Source: Verrucomicrobiota bacterium (GTDB taxonomy: Bacteria; Verrucomicrobiota; Verrucomicrobiia; Methylacidiphilales; JBCCWR01). From it: DNA of 64,000 nt. Made by a program: the position numbers and the translations under genes. The notes below the pieces were generated by a model. It was given only the letters and a program-made list of their open reading frames with translations, was not told where the DNA came from and made no database searches. Position 1 is the first letter of the stretch. Each line of letters starts with the position of its first letter. The stretch is from contig JBCCXA010000003.1 of NCBI GenBank assembly GCA_039192515.1, positions 62,001-126,000 on the forward strand, written 5' to 3'. Below are positions 1-8,104 of the stretch, piece by piece.

Positions 1-687
1 GGCTATTCCTTTTCCTTTTAATATCCCACCTGTTTTAACACTTAGTTCCCCAAATTGAATTAGATCCGCAGTCAGTGAGCCTGTTTCAGTTACCTCAAGT
101 GCCTGCTGGACTGTAACCTTCTGTGCAGCGAGCTGCCCAGAAACGACACAACAATCCACCCTTAAATTCTTAGAGATACGTAACGAGGCTTTTGGTTTCA
201 CTTGAATTGAAGGACCATCAATGTCTCCCTGTACAAAGGCCTTTCCACCAATCACTAGCGTCTCATATACTTTAATATTGGCTCGACATTTTCCTTCTAC
301 CAAAATATTAGCGGCTTCAATTTTTTTACCATTAAAAAACCCACCTGGCTTAATGTGAACATCCCCGTAGGTCTGAATCATTCCTGACTTAGCAGATTGC
401 TCCCTCTCTATCACATGATCGGTCATATCCAGGTAAGCTGAACAATGATTACATTGCCATGACATGGCACTTAAAGGAATACGTAAATCACTTTGGCAAT
501 GCAAACAGTTGACGCGACGCGAAGCTACTTTCCTCTTGCGCTCCCTAGGACCTCTATGACTTTCTTCCAGGCTAATTCGAACTCCACAATTTTGACAAAA
601 TGTAGACTTCGCCTCCACATACTCCATCTGTTTATGTCCACAGGAAGGACAGGAAATCTCGTGCTTTTCAGGACCTTTTCTTTGCAT
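1..687 (-). CDS. Bactofilin-family protein with two N-terminal zinc ribbons (3' end outside window)
   Basis: The frame is open from an ATG at 687 to the left edge (229 codons seen). Residues 1-85 hold two four-cysteine zinc-ribbon-like sites: C13/C16/C31/C34 and C61/C64/C79/C82. From about residue 105 the chain turns into short glycine-punctuated beta repeats (e.g. IQTYGDVHIKPGG, ILVEGKCRANIKVYETLVIGG), as in the right-handed beta-helix of bactofilins (PF04519), which polymerise into cytoskeletal filaments. It starts 18 bases after the stop of a second bactofilin gene on the same strand, so the two probably form one operon. No strong Shine-Dalgarno is visible. The zinc ribbons suggest a DNA- or protein-binding anchor for the filament; that role is inference. 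Confidence 0.8.
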   Translation of the reverse strand, partial: MQRKGPEKHEISCPSCGHKQMEYVEAKSTFCQNCGVRISLEESHRGPRERKRKVASRRVNCLHCQSDLRIPLSAMSWQCNHCSAYLDMTDHVIEREQSAKSGMIQTYGDVHIKPGGFFNGKKIEAANILVEGKCRANIKVYETLVIGGKAFVQGDIDGPSIQVKPKASLRISKNLRVDCCVVSGQLAAQKVTVQQALEVTETGSLTADLIQFGELSVKTGGILKGKGIA

Positions 688-705
688 GAACTTATGACAA
701 TTAAT

Positions 706-1128
706 TTACTTCTTTATAAAATCAGGGGTCGTCTGCTTAACCCATCTAGCCATTGAGGATTGAGGACCGATATCAAAATCTACTTCTACTTCTGCACCTT
801 TGGGCACAACCACCGATTTTGCTCGACAAACACCCCGAACCTTAGCACTAGGCTTAATAGTGACATCACCTGTCGCACTAACCTTTCCTATGCAATGCCC
901 AAGAATTTCACAAGACCCCACTCGAATCTCACCCTCTACTTTAGAACATTTATCAAATACGATATGGTGCTTAGACTTTACATTTCCTACTAGCCTTGCA
1001 GCAAAATGACCCGAATGATTAAAAGCCAACTTGCCTTCTAAACGCATGCCCTCTGAAATTAAAATAGGGGAATCCTCTTCTTTTTTAATGAGTGGCAACA
1101 CCTCTTTAATTTTTACATTCCAATTCAT
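706..1128 (-). CDS. Bactofilin-family cytoskeletal protein
   Basis: A 140-residue protein consisting almost wholly of bactofilin-type repeats (ISEGMRLEGKL, GHFAARLVGNVKS, KVEGEIRVGSCEILGHCIGKV, ATGDVTIKPSAKVRGV). Such proteins self-assemble into membrane-associated filaments without nucleotide. The frame can be extended upstream to a TTG at 1218, but that would overlap the divergent gene starting at 1210; the ATG at 1128 (MNWNVKIKEVL) is chosen because it leaves an 81-base divergent promoter region. It lies just upstream of the zinc-ribbon bactofilin and is probably cotranscribed with it. Confidence 0.8.
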   Translation of the reverse strand: MNWNVKIKEVLPLIKKEEDSPILISEGMRLEGKLAFNHSGHFAARLVGNVKSKHHIVFDKCSKVEGEIRVGSCEILGHCIGKVSATGDVTIKPSAKVRGVCRAKSVVVPKGAEVEVDFDIGPQSSMARWVKQTTPDFIKK

Positions 1129-1209
1129 AAAGCCACAGAATTCCAGATTTAACTTACGATATTCTTTTCTTTCATTAGCAGTTATATACTCTTTTCGACC
1201 TATTCTCAA

Positions 1210-2262
1210 ATGTTTCAAGAATTACAAAAAAAATGGCGTGAAAGCATCTCCTACAGTCTTACAGAAGATGATTTTTGTTATTATACTCGAGAGCTTTTAT
1301 CATGGCAGGTTAAAAATAATCCTGTTTACCAGGACTATTGTAGGTTATCAGGTATTGATTTAAAATCCAAACTCGAATGGCACGAATTCCCTGCTCTACC
1401 AGTCCGCACATTTCGTCAGAAAGTCGTCTCATGCCTACCTGAATCCCCTTTTGAACAAATCTTCTTAACTAGTGGAACATCAGAAGAACAAAGAGGAAAA
1501 CAACACCTTATCTCTACCAACTTTTATCATTTATCCCTAAAAATGAACTTTGATAAAAACCTCCCAAAAAATCAAAAAGCCGATTGGATTTCTCTAATTC
1601 CCTCATCTTCCGAATTACCTCAGTCCTCTCTATCTCATATGATTTCGTATTTAGCAAAAGCTTATCAACCCCCTAAAATGACTTATTGCTGTAATGCCTC
1701 ATTCGAAATTGATTATAGTATATTCCTTGGCTCTATTCTCGACGCTATACAAAAGCAGACTCCAATCGCTTTGTTCGCTACCTCTTTCGCACTCGTGCAA
1801 GTATGCGATTATTTAAGCAAGAATCGTCCCAATCTCTCACTGCACAAAGATTCGTTTCTTTTTGAAACAGGAGGAAGTAAAGGACGCGTTCGGGAAATCT
1901 CGCGTTTTGAAATGCAAACACTACTTGCTCAAACACTTGATCTTCAAAAAGACCAAATTCATTACGAATATGGGATGACAGAATTATCTTCTCAATGTTA
2001 TGCCCTAGCAACAAACGAGGTATTTGATTCACCGCCTTGGATGCAGGTGCAAATCATTAATCCTAAAAATGGAGAGAAGTGTCCCCCAGGACAAAGAGGC
2101 CTTCTTCATTTCTATGATCTAGCCAATACATACACCTGCGCTGCTATTGCCACTGAAGATTATGGCGAGTATGTTGATGATTCCGGTCGATTTCTGCTCC
2201 ACGGACGCACTCCTTCCACTCCTCCCAGAGGCTGCTCTCTACCGTATGAAATAACCTCGTGA
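1210..2262 (+). CDS. LuxE-like acyl-protein synthetase / ANL-superfamily ligase
   Basis: A 350-residue protein with the layout of LuxE-type acyl-protein synthetases (PF04443), relatives of acyl-CoA ligases. Visible are the nucleotide-binding loop FLTSGTSEEQRGK (about residue 87), a family-like FETGGSKGRVREISR stretch near 215, EYGMTELSSQCY near 255 (the Y-G-x-T-E motif of ANL enzymes) and a C-terminal end ATEDYGEYVDDSGRFLLHGR followed by RGCSL. LuxE activates a fatty acid as acyl-AMP and passes it to a cysteine. No luxC/luxD neighbours are present, so light production is not implied; it more likely supplies an activated acyl group to another pathway. It is transcribed away from the bactofilin pair and ends 41 bases before tRNA-Thr. 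Confidence 0.8.
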   Translation: MFQELQKKWRESISYSLTEDDFCYYTRELLSWQVKNNPVYQDYCRLSGIDLKSKLEWHEFPALPVRTFRQKVVSCLPESPFEQIFLTSGTSEEQRGKQHLISTNFYHLSLKMNFDKNLPKNQKADWISLIPSSSELPQSSLSHMISYLAKAYQPPKMTYCCNASFEIDYSIFLGSILDAIQKQTPIALFATSFALVQVCDYLSKNRPNLSLHKDSFLFETGGSKGRVREISRFEMQTLLAQTLDLQKDQIHYEYGMTELSSQCYALATNEVFDSPPWMQVQIINPKNGEKCPPGQRGLLHFYDLANTYTCAAIATEDYGEYVDDSGRFLLHGRTPSTPPRGCSLPYEITS

Positions 2263-2303
2263 CAGCCGTCTATATCCAGAGTTAAATTCATTAGGATTCA
2301 TTA

Positions 2304-2378
2304 GCCGGAATAGCTCAGAGGTAGAGCAACTGATTCGTAATTAGTAGGTCGTGGGTTCAAATCCCATTTCCGGCTCCA
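2304..2378 (+). tRNA. tRNA-Thr (anticodon CGT), CCA encoded
   Basis: A full cloverleaf can be drawn. Acceptor GCCGGAA (2304-2310) pairs with TTCCGGC (2368-2374). The D arm is GCTC/GAGC. Anticodon stem ACTGA/TTAGT carries the loop TTCGTAA, giving anticodon CGT, which reads ACG (Thr). The T arm is GTGGG-TTCAAAT-CCCAT. Discriminator T2375 is followed by an encoded CCA (2376-2378). Confidence 0.95.
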
Positions 2379-2511
2379 CTTAATATTGGCTCCCTATCAA
2401 ATATCGACCCCTTCAATATTACTTATAATATTATCAATTTTAAGAATACAATAGCAATCCGTATTCTTAACTAAAGACAACAATATTCCTCATGCTTCTA
2501 ATTTAATAATC

Positions 2512-2712
2512 ATGTTTGCTATTGAAAAATTCTGGCCAGCCAGTGCTCTTCCTAAAACTCAAAATTGGTAGCCCAGGGTCATTTTAACTAATCTCTGTCA
2601 AGCTAGTATTGTTTTGATAATTGCAGTCACATGTGACAAATGGATCTCTGGTCTATATGTGCGATGGGCTCTTCGCCAATACTTAGGAACAGGCTGGCAA
2701 GTGGACACGTAA
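2512..2712 (+). pseudogene. Decayed N-terminal fragment resembling a sterol desaturase / fatty acid hydroxylase family protein
   Basis: The 356 bases between tRNA-Thr and the next gene hold no intact ORF, but one frame reads like protein. ATG 2512 opens MFAIEKFWPASALPKTQNW, then a TAG at 2569, and the same frame goes on as PRVILTNLCQASIVLIIA and further to a TAA at 2710. The pattern E-x-W-x-P before a W-W-P-R-x-x-L-x-N-L-x-Q-x-x-I-V membrane segment is how I remember bacterial sterol desaturase-family proteins (PF04116) beginning. The TAG falls where Trp (TGG) would fit. The downstream histidine-cluster domain is absent. The family call is from memory of the N-terminus only. Bases 2379-2511 show nothing else recognisable. 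Confidence 0.45.
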
Positions 2713-2734
2713 ATCTCGCGATCATCTATCTAGA

Positions 2735-3733
2735 TTATTTGCTCTGAATAAGAACTTTAAAGGCATTTGCAAATTCAAACGAGCCATCCTTACTTAGCAC
2801 ATTGGGGGAATAATGATTCATAAAATTTAACTGCGTTTGAAAGGCCTCTGTATTCAACTCAAGTGACTCACCCCAATCCATCAAGTCGGTAAAATTAACA
2901 TCTGCTGTCAGGTCTTGTTTGCCCATTCGCAGATAAATATGGCTACCCTCTACTAATTGATGATGAAAGTACCCGCGTAAAGAACCATATGGTTTCCTAT
3001 AATACAAATGCTCCACCTCATCCCCGTAATCAATTGTCAATATCTTACCCTGAATAAGTTTATGATTCCATGATTTAAGCCAATTACCATAACTCTCATG
3101 AACTTCTACTCTCTGTCCTCTGGGATAATCTAATTGAGCATCTAAAACTGAACTGTTGAGACTATCTAAATCTAAAGGTCTTGGAACTTCTTTCCAACTT
3201 TCGTCCAACTTATATAAAAAGATTTCTTTCCACATATCACCACTCCATTCAAATAAACGGCAAGGAAAAGCATCCACAAGTTCGTTTGAAAACAACAAAG
3301 CCCTTCCATTCGCTCTCTTTAGAGCCTGGGTCATATCGCCAGGCCAAGACACACAGTAATCCTTCAGCAGCTTCTGCTGCTGATCTTTTAAAGTCTGCGA
3401 AATTTCCACAATCTGATAGTGAACTTTGCGTCTTTCCCACCAACCCATTGACTTTAAAACCTCAAGTGCTAAGTGCCCTCCTCCACCACCTATTTCTATG
3501 ACATGCCATAGACCTTTCCATTCTAGTTTTTGTTTACTTTCAAGAAGCCATTGGGAGATAGAGCTGCCAAGACCTAATCCCAAACTTGCAGATGTCGAAA
3601 AATCTCCACGTGGCCCAATAGAACGCAGCCCTGACGTGTAATAACCACTCCCAGCTTCATATAAAGCTCGCTCCATAAATGTCTCCACACTTATTGCTTG
3701 GCTATTCGCAGGATCCAGAGTCCTAGCACACAT
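2735..3733 (-). CDS. SAM-dependent methyltransferase, MidA / NDUFAF7 family (COG1565)
   Basis: A 332-residue protein with the markers of the MidA/NDUFAF7 family (PF02636): GPRGDFSTSAS near residue 40, the SAM-binding loop VIEIGGGGGHLALEVL near 93, LLFSNELVDAFPCRLFEW near 150 (the conserved N-E-[LVF]-x-D-A-x-P motif), LTIDYGDE near 240 and the G-S-L-R-G-Y/DLTADVNFTD block near 255-285. The eukaryotic member methylates an arginine of a complex I subunit; bacterial targets are poorly known. Length is slightly below the usual 350-390. It is divergent from the secreted protein at 3781 with 47 bases between. Confidence 0.88.
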   Translation of the reverse strand: MCARTLDPANSQAISVETFMERALYEAGSGYYTSGLRSIGPRGDFSTSASLGLGLGSSISQWLLESKQKLEWKGLWHVIEIGGGGGHLALEVLKSMGWWERRKVHYQIVEISQTLKDQQQKLLKDYCVSWPGDMTQALKRANGRALLFSNELVDAFPCRLFEWSGDMWKEIFLYKLDESWKEVPRPLDLDSLNSSVLDAQLDYPRGQRVEVHESYGNWLKSWNHKLIQGKILTIDYGDEVEHLYYRKPYGSLRGYFHHQLVEGSHIYLRMGKQDLTADVNFTDLMDWGESLELNTEAFQTQLNFMNHYSPNVLSKDGSFEFANAFKVLIQSK

Positions 3734-3780
3734 TTTTTACTTTTATCTGAATCAACTTTTTATGACAACCGTCATATTAT

Positions 3781-4311
3781 TTGATGAAATCATTATGTAT
3801 TATCCTTGTAAGCGGCGTCCTGTTATGCTCTGGACAATTATCATATGCTCAATCATCAATTTTTGGCCAAAATGGCACCGGCCAACCTACCAACACCATA
3901 CTTAGCCTTATCGCTGGAGCTGCCACAGGCGCTGCAGTAGGGCAGGCTGTTGGTGGAGAAGATGGTTGGTGGATAGGCTCACTGGTGGGTTCTGCAGTAG
4001 GGGGGGCTGCTGGTAACGCTATTTCTTCTGGACAATCCACTTATTATCCAAGCTATAAACCTCATACTTCCTATCGCACTCGTTCAAATGATTGTGTTTC
4101 TCCTAGACGAATAAGCTATGCAACGCCAGTTGTCATAGAAGAGAAAATAGTTTTTAGTCAAGGCCCTAAAACTTCCGCACCCTATGGCCACATATTGGCA
4201 GGAGGAAACATAAAGTCTCCTTGGTCAGAATTCACCATGAGTTTAGGCGGAAAATCACCCGGTCAAATTGTTTTTGATGCAAACACTGGGCAAGCTTTCC
4301 GAATACCCTGA
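3781..4311 (+). CDS. Secreted/outer-membrane glycine-zipper protein, function unknown
   Basis: A 176-residue protein not recognised by family name. An N-terminal signal peptide (MMKSLCIILVSGVLLCSGQLSYA, cut probably after SYA) is followed near residues 40-80 by a glycine/alanine-rich amphipathic stretch (LIAGAATGAAVGQAVGG, then LVGSAVGGAAGNAISSG) typical of glycine-zipper segments of envelope proteins. The rest is Ser/Tyr-rich and probably lies in the periplasm. Either of the first two Met codons could start it. It stands alone on the plus strand, divergent from the MidA-type gene and convergent with the queD-like gene. Confidence 0.7.
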   Translation: MMKSLCIILVSGVLLCSGQLSYAQSSIFGQNGTGQPTNTILSLIAGAATGAAVGQAVGGEDGWWIGSLVGSAVGGAAGNAISSGQSTYYPSYKPHTSYRTRSNDCVSPRRISYATPVVIEEKIVFSQGPKTSAPYGHILAGGNIKSPWSEFTMSLGGKSPGQIVFDANTGQAFRIP

Positions 4312-4352
4312 TTTTTCATTAGATTAGTATATTAGTTGGTTGTTAGTTCCTG

Positions 4353-4392
4353 ATTAAGTCTGGCCCCTCCTCTTAGAGGGGGGGCGCTTAAT
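4353..4392. terminator. GC-rich hairpin between convergent genes
   Basis: ATTAAG (4353-4358) pairs with CTTAAT (4387-4392), enclosing CCCCTC and GAGGGG arms around a short loop. It lies in the 76-base gap between two converging genes, its outer arm overlapping the stop codon of the minus-strand one. No run of T follows on either strand, so it is at best a non-canonical bidirectional terminator. Confidence 0.5.
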
Positions 4393-4750
4393 CTCCTTGA
4401 TAGCTGCACCATGCAGTAGGGGTTTCATAGATGACAATTTCACTCAGTCCTGGCAATTTTGGCTCCAACCTCACCCAAAACCAATGAACCAGAACTTCTA
4501 ATGTAGGGTTTTCTAGACCCTCAACTTCATTTAAATAGCGATGATCAACCAAAGTCAAAATGGGTTTCATTTTTTTTGCAATAATGGCGTGATCATAAAG
4601 CAAACCCGTTTGAGGATCAACTTCACCTGTTACAGATATCTGTACGCGAAAAGTATGACCATGGAGTTGCCTACACTTATGTCCCTCAGGAAAAACTTCT
4701 AAAGCCTGAGCCGCATCAAAAACAAATTCTCTTGTTAAGGTAATTTTCAC
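4388..4750 (-). CDS. queD: 6-carboxytetrahydropterin synthase (QueD) / PTPS-family protein with altered zinc ligand
   Basis: A 120-residue protein matching QueD along its whole length: PEGHKCRQLHGHTF (catalytic Cys26, zinc His30 and His32), GEVDPQTGLLYD, LVDHRYLNEVEGLENPT and a C-terminal Y-E-T-P-T-A-W-C motif. QueD makes 6-carboxytetrahydropterin from 7,8-dihydroneopterin triphosphate for queuosine and other deazapurines. Odd point: the first zinc ligand, normally the His of F-x-A-A-H, is Gln15 here (FDAAQAL). The start is GTG at 4750. The gene follows the kinase-HDOD gene by 24 bases on the same strand. The other queuosine genes are not in the window. Confidence 0.85.
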   Translation of the reverse strand: MKITLTREFVFDAAQALEVFPEGHKCRQLHGHTFRVQISVTGEVDPQTGLLYDHAIIAKKMKPILTLVDHRYLNEVEGLENPTLEVLVHWFWVRLEPKLPGLSEIVIYETPTAWCSYQGD

Positions 4751-4774
4751 CGTGCCTACAAACTACTTTCTGAT

Positions 4775-6754
4775 TTACTTAGCAAAATCACTTGATAACT
4801 CTGGGGGGACTGGCTTCTCAAAGTTTGGTAACTGGCCGATCATAGGGACAAATTCAGCCTCCATAAGGCCTGGAGATAGTAAATCATTTTTTGAATATTT
4901 CTTCAGCTCTTCCCACGCTGCAGTGCCCCAAGGCTCCTTGATATCAACAATTGGACTTCCACTAAAACCAATCCCATGTCGTTTTACCATAATATTGGCC
5001 AATGCTACTGCAGCACAAACAGGGCCCTTCCTAGCGCTCAGATCATGATGATGAACAACTGCATCACGAGTTGTTGCATCAAAACCATAGCGGCTAAGCC
5101 AGAGCTCCCCCGCCTCCATGTGAGTCAATTCCATAAGCTTTGATTCTAAAGCATGGACTGGCTCCATATTTTCTCCCGCTCTTCGTAGGACAGCATAATA
5201 GGGATAGGGAGCTATTTGTGATAAGATAATCTTACCAAAATCATGCAATAATCCTGCATAAAATGCTTTATACGCAGGATCGGCTTGAAAAAATTTGCGT
5301 AAATACTTACCCGTAACCTCTTTGATTTGCTGACTTTTGCTTGGCTCTTCTTGGTGAATTTCTCGACTAATGTATTTTATAAGAAGATTAGAAACCACAG
5401 CGGTAGCCAGCGAGTGCTGCCAAATTGGAAACCAATTAAAAGTCCTATCTTCAGGAAAATGGTCTCTAAGATAAATGCCAAAAAGAATCAACCCTTGAGC
5501 AAGTTTATCTCCTACAGTCCGGACAGCTTTTTTAGTCGTTATGACCTGCCCTTCTTTTCCAAAAAAAGAGGTATTTGCAAGACCGTGCACATAATCACGG
5601 ATTTCTGGAACAAGCTCTAATGCTTTAGCAACGTCGTCCACCTCAGCTTCCTTTACCTCTGTGCCTATTTCTTTGAGAGCTTCCACAGATTCGCTAATCG
5701 GCAAGGGTTTTGAAGTAGCGGTAATAGCATCTACAACCGCTTTACGTTTCCACTCAATACCCTGATCTACCTGGTTCTCAGTCCATGACTTAAGATTCTG
5801 ATTGAGAATTCCATGAATAAACTCAGGAGATCCATATGACCTCATTGGCACAGGGATTGCCTTACTGTCTTCCGGTTCTTCTGAGAACCGCACACTAACA
5901 GGAGCCAGGCGATCCACTTTAATGAGTGCTTGTCTTAACTCCTCATAGTTTTGAAAACGATCTTCAGGCCGTTTTTGTGTCATCCTGTCAAATAAGTTAA
6001 TCCAACCAGGAGGTAGCCCGGCTTCCTCGGCATCCTTATATGGAAAGGGAGCATCTAAATGTGCCATAATGATCTGCTCAACTGTGTCATAATCATGCAA
6101 AAAGCACATGGTAGTGAGGTGGTACATAGTTGCACCTAGTGAATAAATATCACTTTTCTGATCCGTGTGCTGGTTGAGAATTTGTTCGGGACAGATGTAA
6201 GCAGGCGTACCAAAGCATTCCCTATTTTCCTCTGCATCACCATCGATACCATTTAATGAGCGAGCTAAACCAAAGTCAGTTAATAAAATACTGCCATTGC
6301 TATCCAGAAGGAAATTAGATGGCTTAATATCTAAATGAACAATCTCATGAGTTAATGCCCAGTCTAATGCATCAATGGCTTGAGATAGAACCCACTCAGC
6401 CTGCTCCAAATTCATACGCGTCTGTTCTTCTATCCAGTCGTCGAGTGTGGACCCCTCAATAAAAGGCATTACGAAGTAATATAGCTCGCCTTGCCTCCCA
6501 ATGTAGTAGATCGGAACAATATTTGCGTGTCTGAGTGCTGCAATATTCTGCGCCTCCTCATCAAAGAATTTTAGGTATCTCGGATTATCTGAAAACTCTG
6601 AGCGAAGAACTTTAATGGCTACTTCACGATTCAAGCTTGGCTCATAGGCTTTGAAAACATGTCCCATTCCACCCTCAGCAATATGGTGTAGGATGCTGTA
6701 GTGCCCTAATTCTGCATCTGGCACTAAATCTTGTAATCTCTCAGCCTTCGTCAT
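4775..6754 (-). CDS. Ser/Thr protein kinase fused to HDOD domain
   Basis: A 659-residue fusion. Residues about 18-290 form a Hanks-type kinase: glycine loop IAEGGMGHVFKA (25-36), catalytic Lys48 in VAIKVL, HLDIKPSN (140-147, Asp142; the usual HRD is HLD), DFG (160-162) and a C-P-E triplet (188-190). A linker leads to a C-terminal HDOD domain (about 325-610) containing LLHDFGK near 505 and a later VVHHHDLS motif. No membrane segment is seen, so it should be cytoplasmic. HDOD domains usually occur with receiver domains, and the kinase pairing suggests that Ser/Thr phosphorylation controls, or is controlled by, an HDOD output. The RD-type arginine is missing. Confidence 0.9.
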   Translation of the reverse strand: MTKAERLQDLVPDAELGHYSILHHIAEGGMGHVFKAYEPSLNREVAIKVLRSEFSDNPRYLKFFDEEAQNIAALRHANIVPIYYIGRQGELYYFVMPFIEGSTLDDWIEEQTRMNLEQAEWVLSQAIDALDWALTHEIVHLDIKPSNFLLDSNGSILLTDFGLARSLNGIDGDAEENRECFGTPAYICPEQILNQHTDQKSDIYSLGATMYHLTTMCFLHDYDTVEQIIMAHLDAPFPYKDAEEAGLPPGWINLFDRMTQKRPEDRFQNYEELRQALIKVDRLAPVSVRFSEEPEDSKAIPVPMRSYGSPEFIHGILNQNLKSWTENQVDQGIEWKRKAVVDAITATSKPLPISESVEALKEIGTEVKEAEVDDVAKALELVPEIRDYVHGLANTSFFGKEGQVITTKKAVRTVGDKLAQGLILFGIYLRDHFPEDRTFNWFPIWQHSLATAVVSNLLIKYISREIHQEEPSKSQQIKEVTGKYLRKFFQADPAYKAFYAGLLHDFGKIILSQIAPYPYYAVLRRAGENMEPVHALESKLMELTHMEAGELWLSRYGFDATTRDAVVHHHDLSARKGPVCAAVALANIMVKRHGIGFSGSPIVDIKEPWGTAAWEELKKYSKNDLLSPGLMEAEFVPMIGQLPNFEKPVPPELSSDFAK

Positions 6755-6887
6755 ACCTGTGGCAATACAACCTTACTAGCAATTTATTGGTCGATTTTAT
6801 CTTTAGTTTAGTAGCCTATGTGGACTAAAGCACTTTATACTTTTTCTATGTAGCCTAAGCTATTGGCAAATACAAAATTTGAGCGTA

Positions 6888-8012
6888 TCATATATTAAAT
6901 CTAAATTCCATAACATCACCATCTTTTACGACATAGTCTTTTCCTTCAATTCTTAATTTACCCGCCTCTTTAGCTTTTGCAAAAGAACCCAACTCGATCA
7001 AATCATGATACGCAATTGTTTCGGCTGCAATGAAACCCCTTTCAAAATCGGTATGAATCACACCAGCTGCTTGAGGAGCTCTGTCTCCTTTGTAAATCGT
7101 CCAGGCTCTTGTTTCCTTTTCTCCTGTAGTAAGGTATGTTCTCAGACCTAATAGATGATATGCACCTCTAATAAGGCTTCCTACTCCCGATTCACCTACG
7201 CCAAGGCCCTTCAAATACTCTTGTCTATCTTCCTCTGACAAGTCCAACAACTCTTCTTCTATTTGAGCGCTAATGATTACGGATTCTGCCTGTAAGTACT
7301 CAGAACAGTAGGATTCTACACCTGCTACTCTTCTTCCTACCTCGCTAGACCTTTCTTTATTGCTAAGTTGAGACAAATCACTCTCCGCTACGTTACAGGC
7401 AAATAAGGTTGGCTTACTGGTAAGAAGAAAAAATTCCCTTATCATTTCCATCTCATCTTCTGTAGCATCTATTGTTATCGCTGGCTCGCCCTGATCAAGA
7501 TGATTGCAGAGCCTTTCGAGGAGTGCTTCTTGGGCCTTAGCCTGTTTATTTCCTGACCTGGCTAGTTTAGCGGCTCTATCTTTCTGTTTTTGAATAGATA
7601 CCATGTCAGCTAGCACCAATTCTGTCAGGATCACTCCAATATCTCGCAAAGGATCAATAGAACCACTTACATGATGGATATTATCATCTTCGAAACAGCG
7701 CACAACCTGGACAATAGCATCAACTTCCCTAACGTGTGATAAAAATTGATTTCCTAAACCTTCTCCTTTGCTGGCGCCTTCTACTAGACCAGCTATATCA
7801 ACCATCTCTATCACAGCAGGAATCACCTTCTCGCTTGATGAAATTTTACCAAGGCGTTCCAACCTGAAATCTGGGACAGTCACTATTCCAGTATTTGGCT
7901 CTATCGTGCAAAAAGGGTAATTCGCAGCCTGTGCTTTGCGACTTTTTGTTACCGCGTTGAAAAGCGTACTCTTTCCAACATTTGGTAGCCCAACTATACC
8001 AACCTTCAACAT
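6888..8012 (-). CDS. ychF: Redox-regulated ATPase/GTPase YchF (OLA1 family)
   Basis: A 374-residue protein, close to the family length. It opens with the P-loop GLPNVGKSTLFNA (residues 8-20), continues with ANYPFCTIEPN, the G3 region MVDIAGLVEGASKGEGLGN and ends in the TGS-like domain (GVIHTDFERGFIAAETIAYHD region). YchF/OLA1 binds ATP in preference to GTP and associates with ribosomes. It lies upstream of the kinase-HDOD gene on the same strand with a 133-base gap. Confidence 0.96.
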   Translation of the reverse strand: MLKVGIVGLPNVGKSTLFNAVTKSRKAQAANYPFCTIEPNTGIVTVPDFRLERLGKISSSEKVIPAVIEMVDIAGLVEGASKGEGLGNQFLSHVREVDAIVQVVRCFEDDNIHHVSGSIDPLRDIGVILTELVLADMVSIQKQKDRAAKLARSGNKQAKAQEALLERLCNHLDQGEPAITIDATEDEMEMIREFFLLTSKPTLFACNVAESDLSQLSNKERSSEVGRRVAGVESYCSEYLQAESVIISAQIEEELLDLSEEDRQEYLKGLGVGESGVGSLIRGAYHLLGLRTYLTTGEKETRAWTIYKGDRAPQAAGVIHTDFERGFIAAETIAYHDLIELGSFAKAKEAGKLRIEGKDYVVKDGDVMEFRFNI

Positions 8013-8104
8013 ACCGTCATATGCTTAATGAGCTATTGCAAACACATTCAAGAACTACCCTAGGCAAACTTGAGCTTTCAACTTTTTTGAACCCAAATTT
8101 ATAG

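Noticed and set aside
706..1218. Longer bactofilin version starting at 1218
   Set aside because: Uses TTG and overlaps the divergent LuxE-like gene; the added residues do not look like bactofilin.
2569..2571. TAG in the decayed gene as pyrrolysine or readthrough
   Set aside because: The frame ends soon after without a functional domain, so decay is the simpler reading.
3181..3501. 106-residue plus-strand frame
   Set aside because: Lies fully antisense to the MidA-type gene with no supporting motif.
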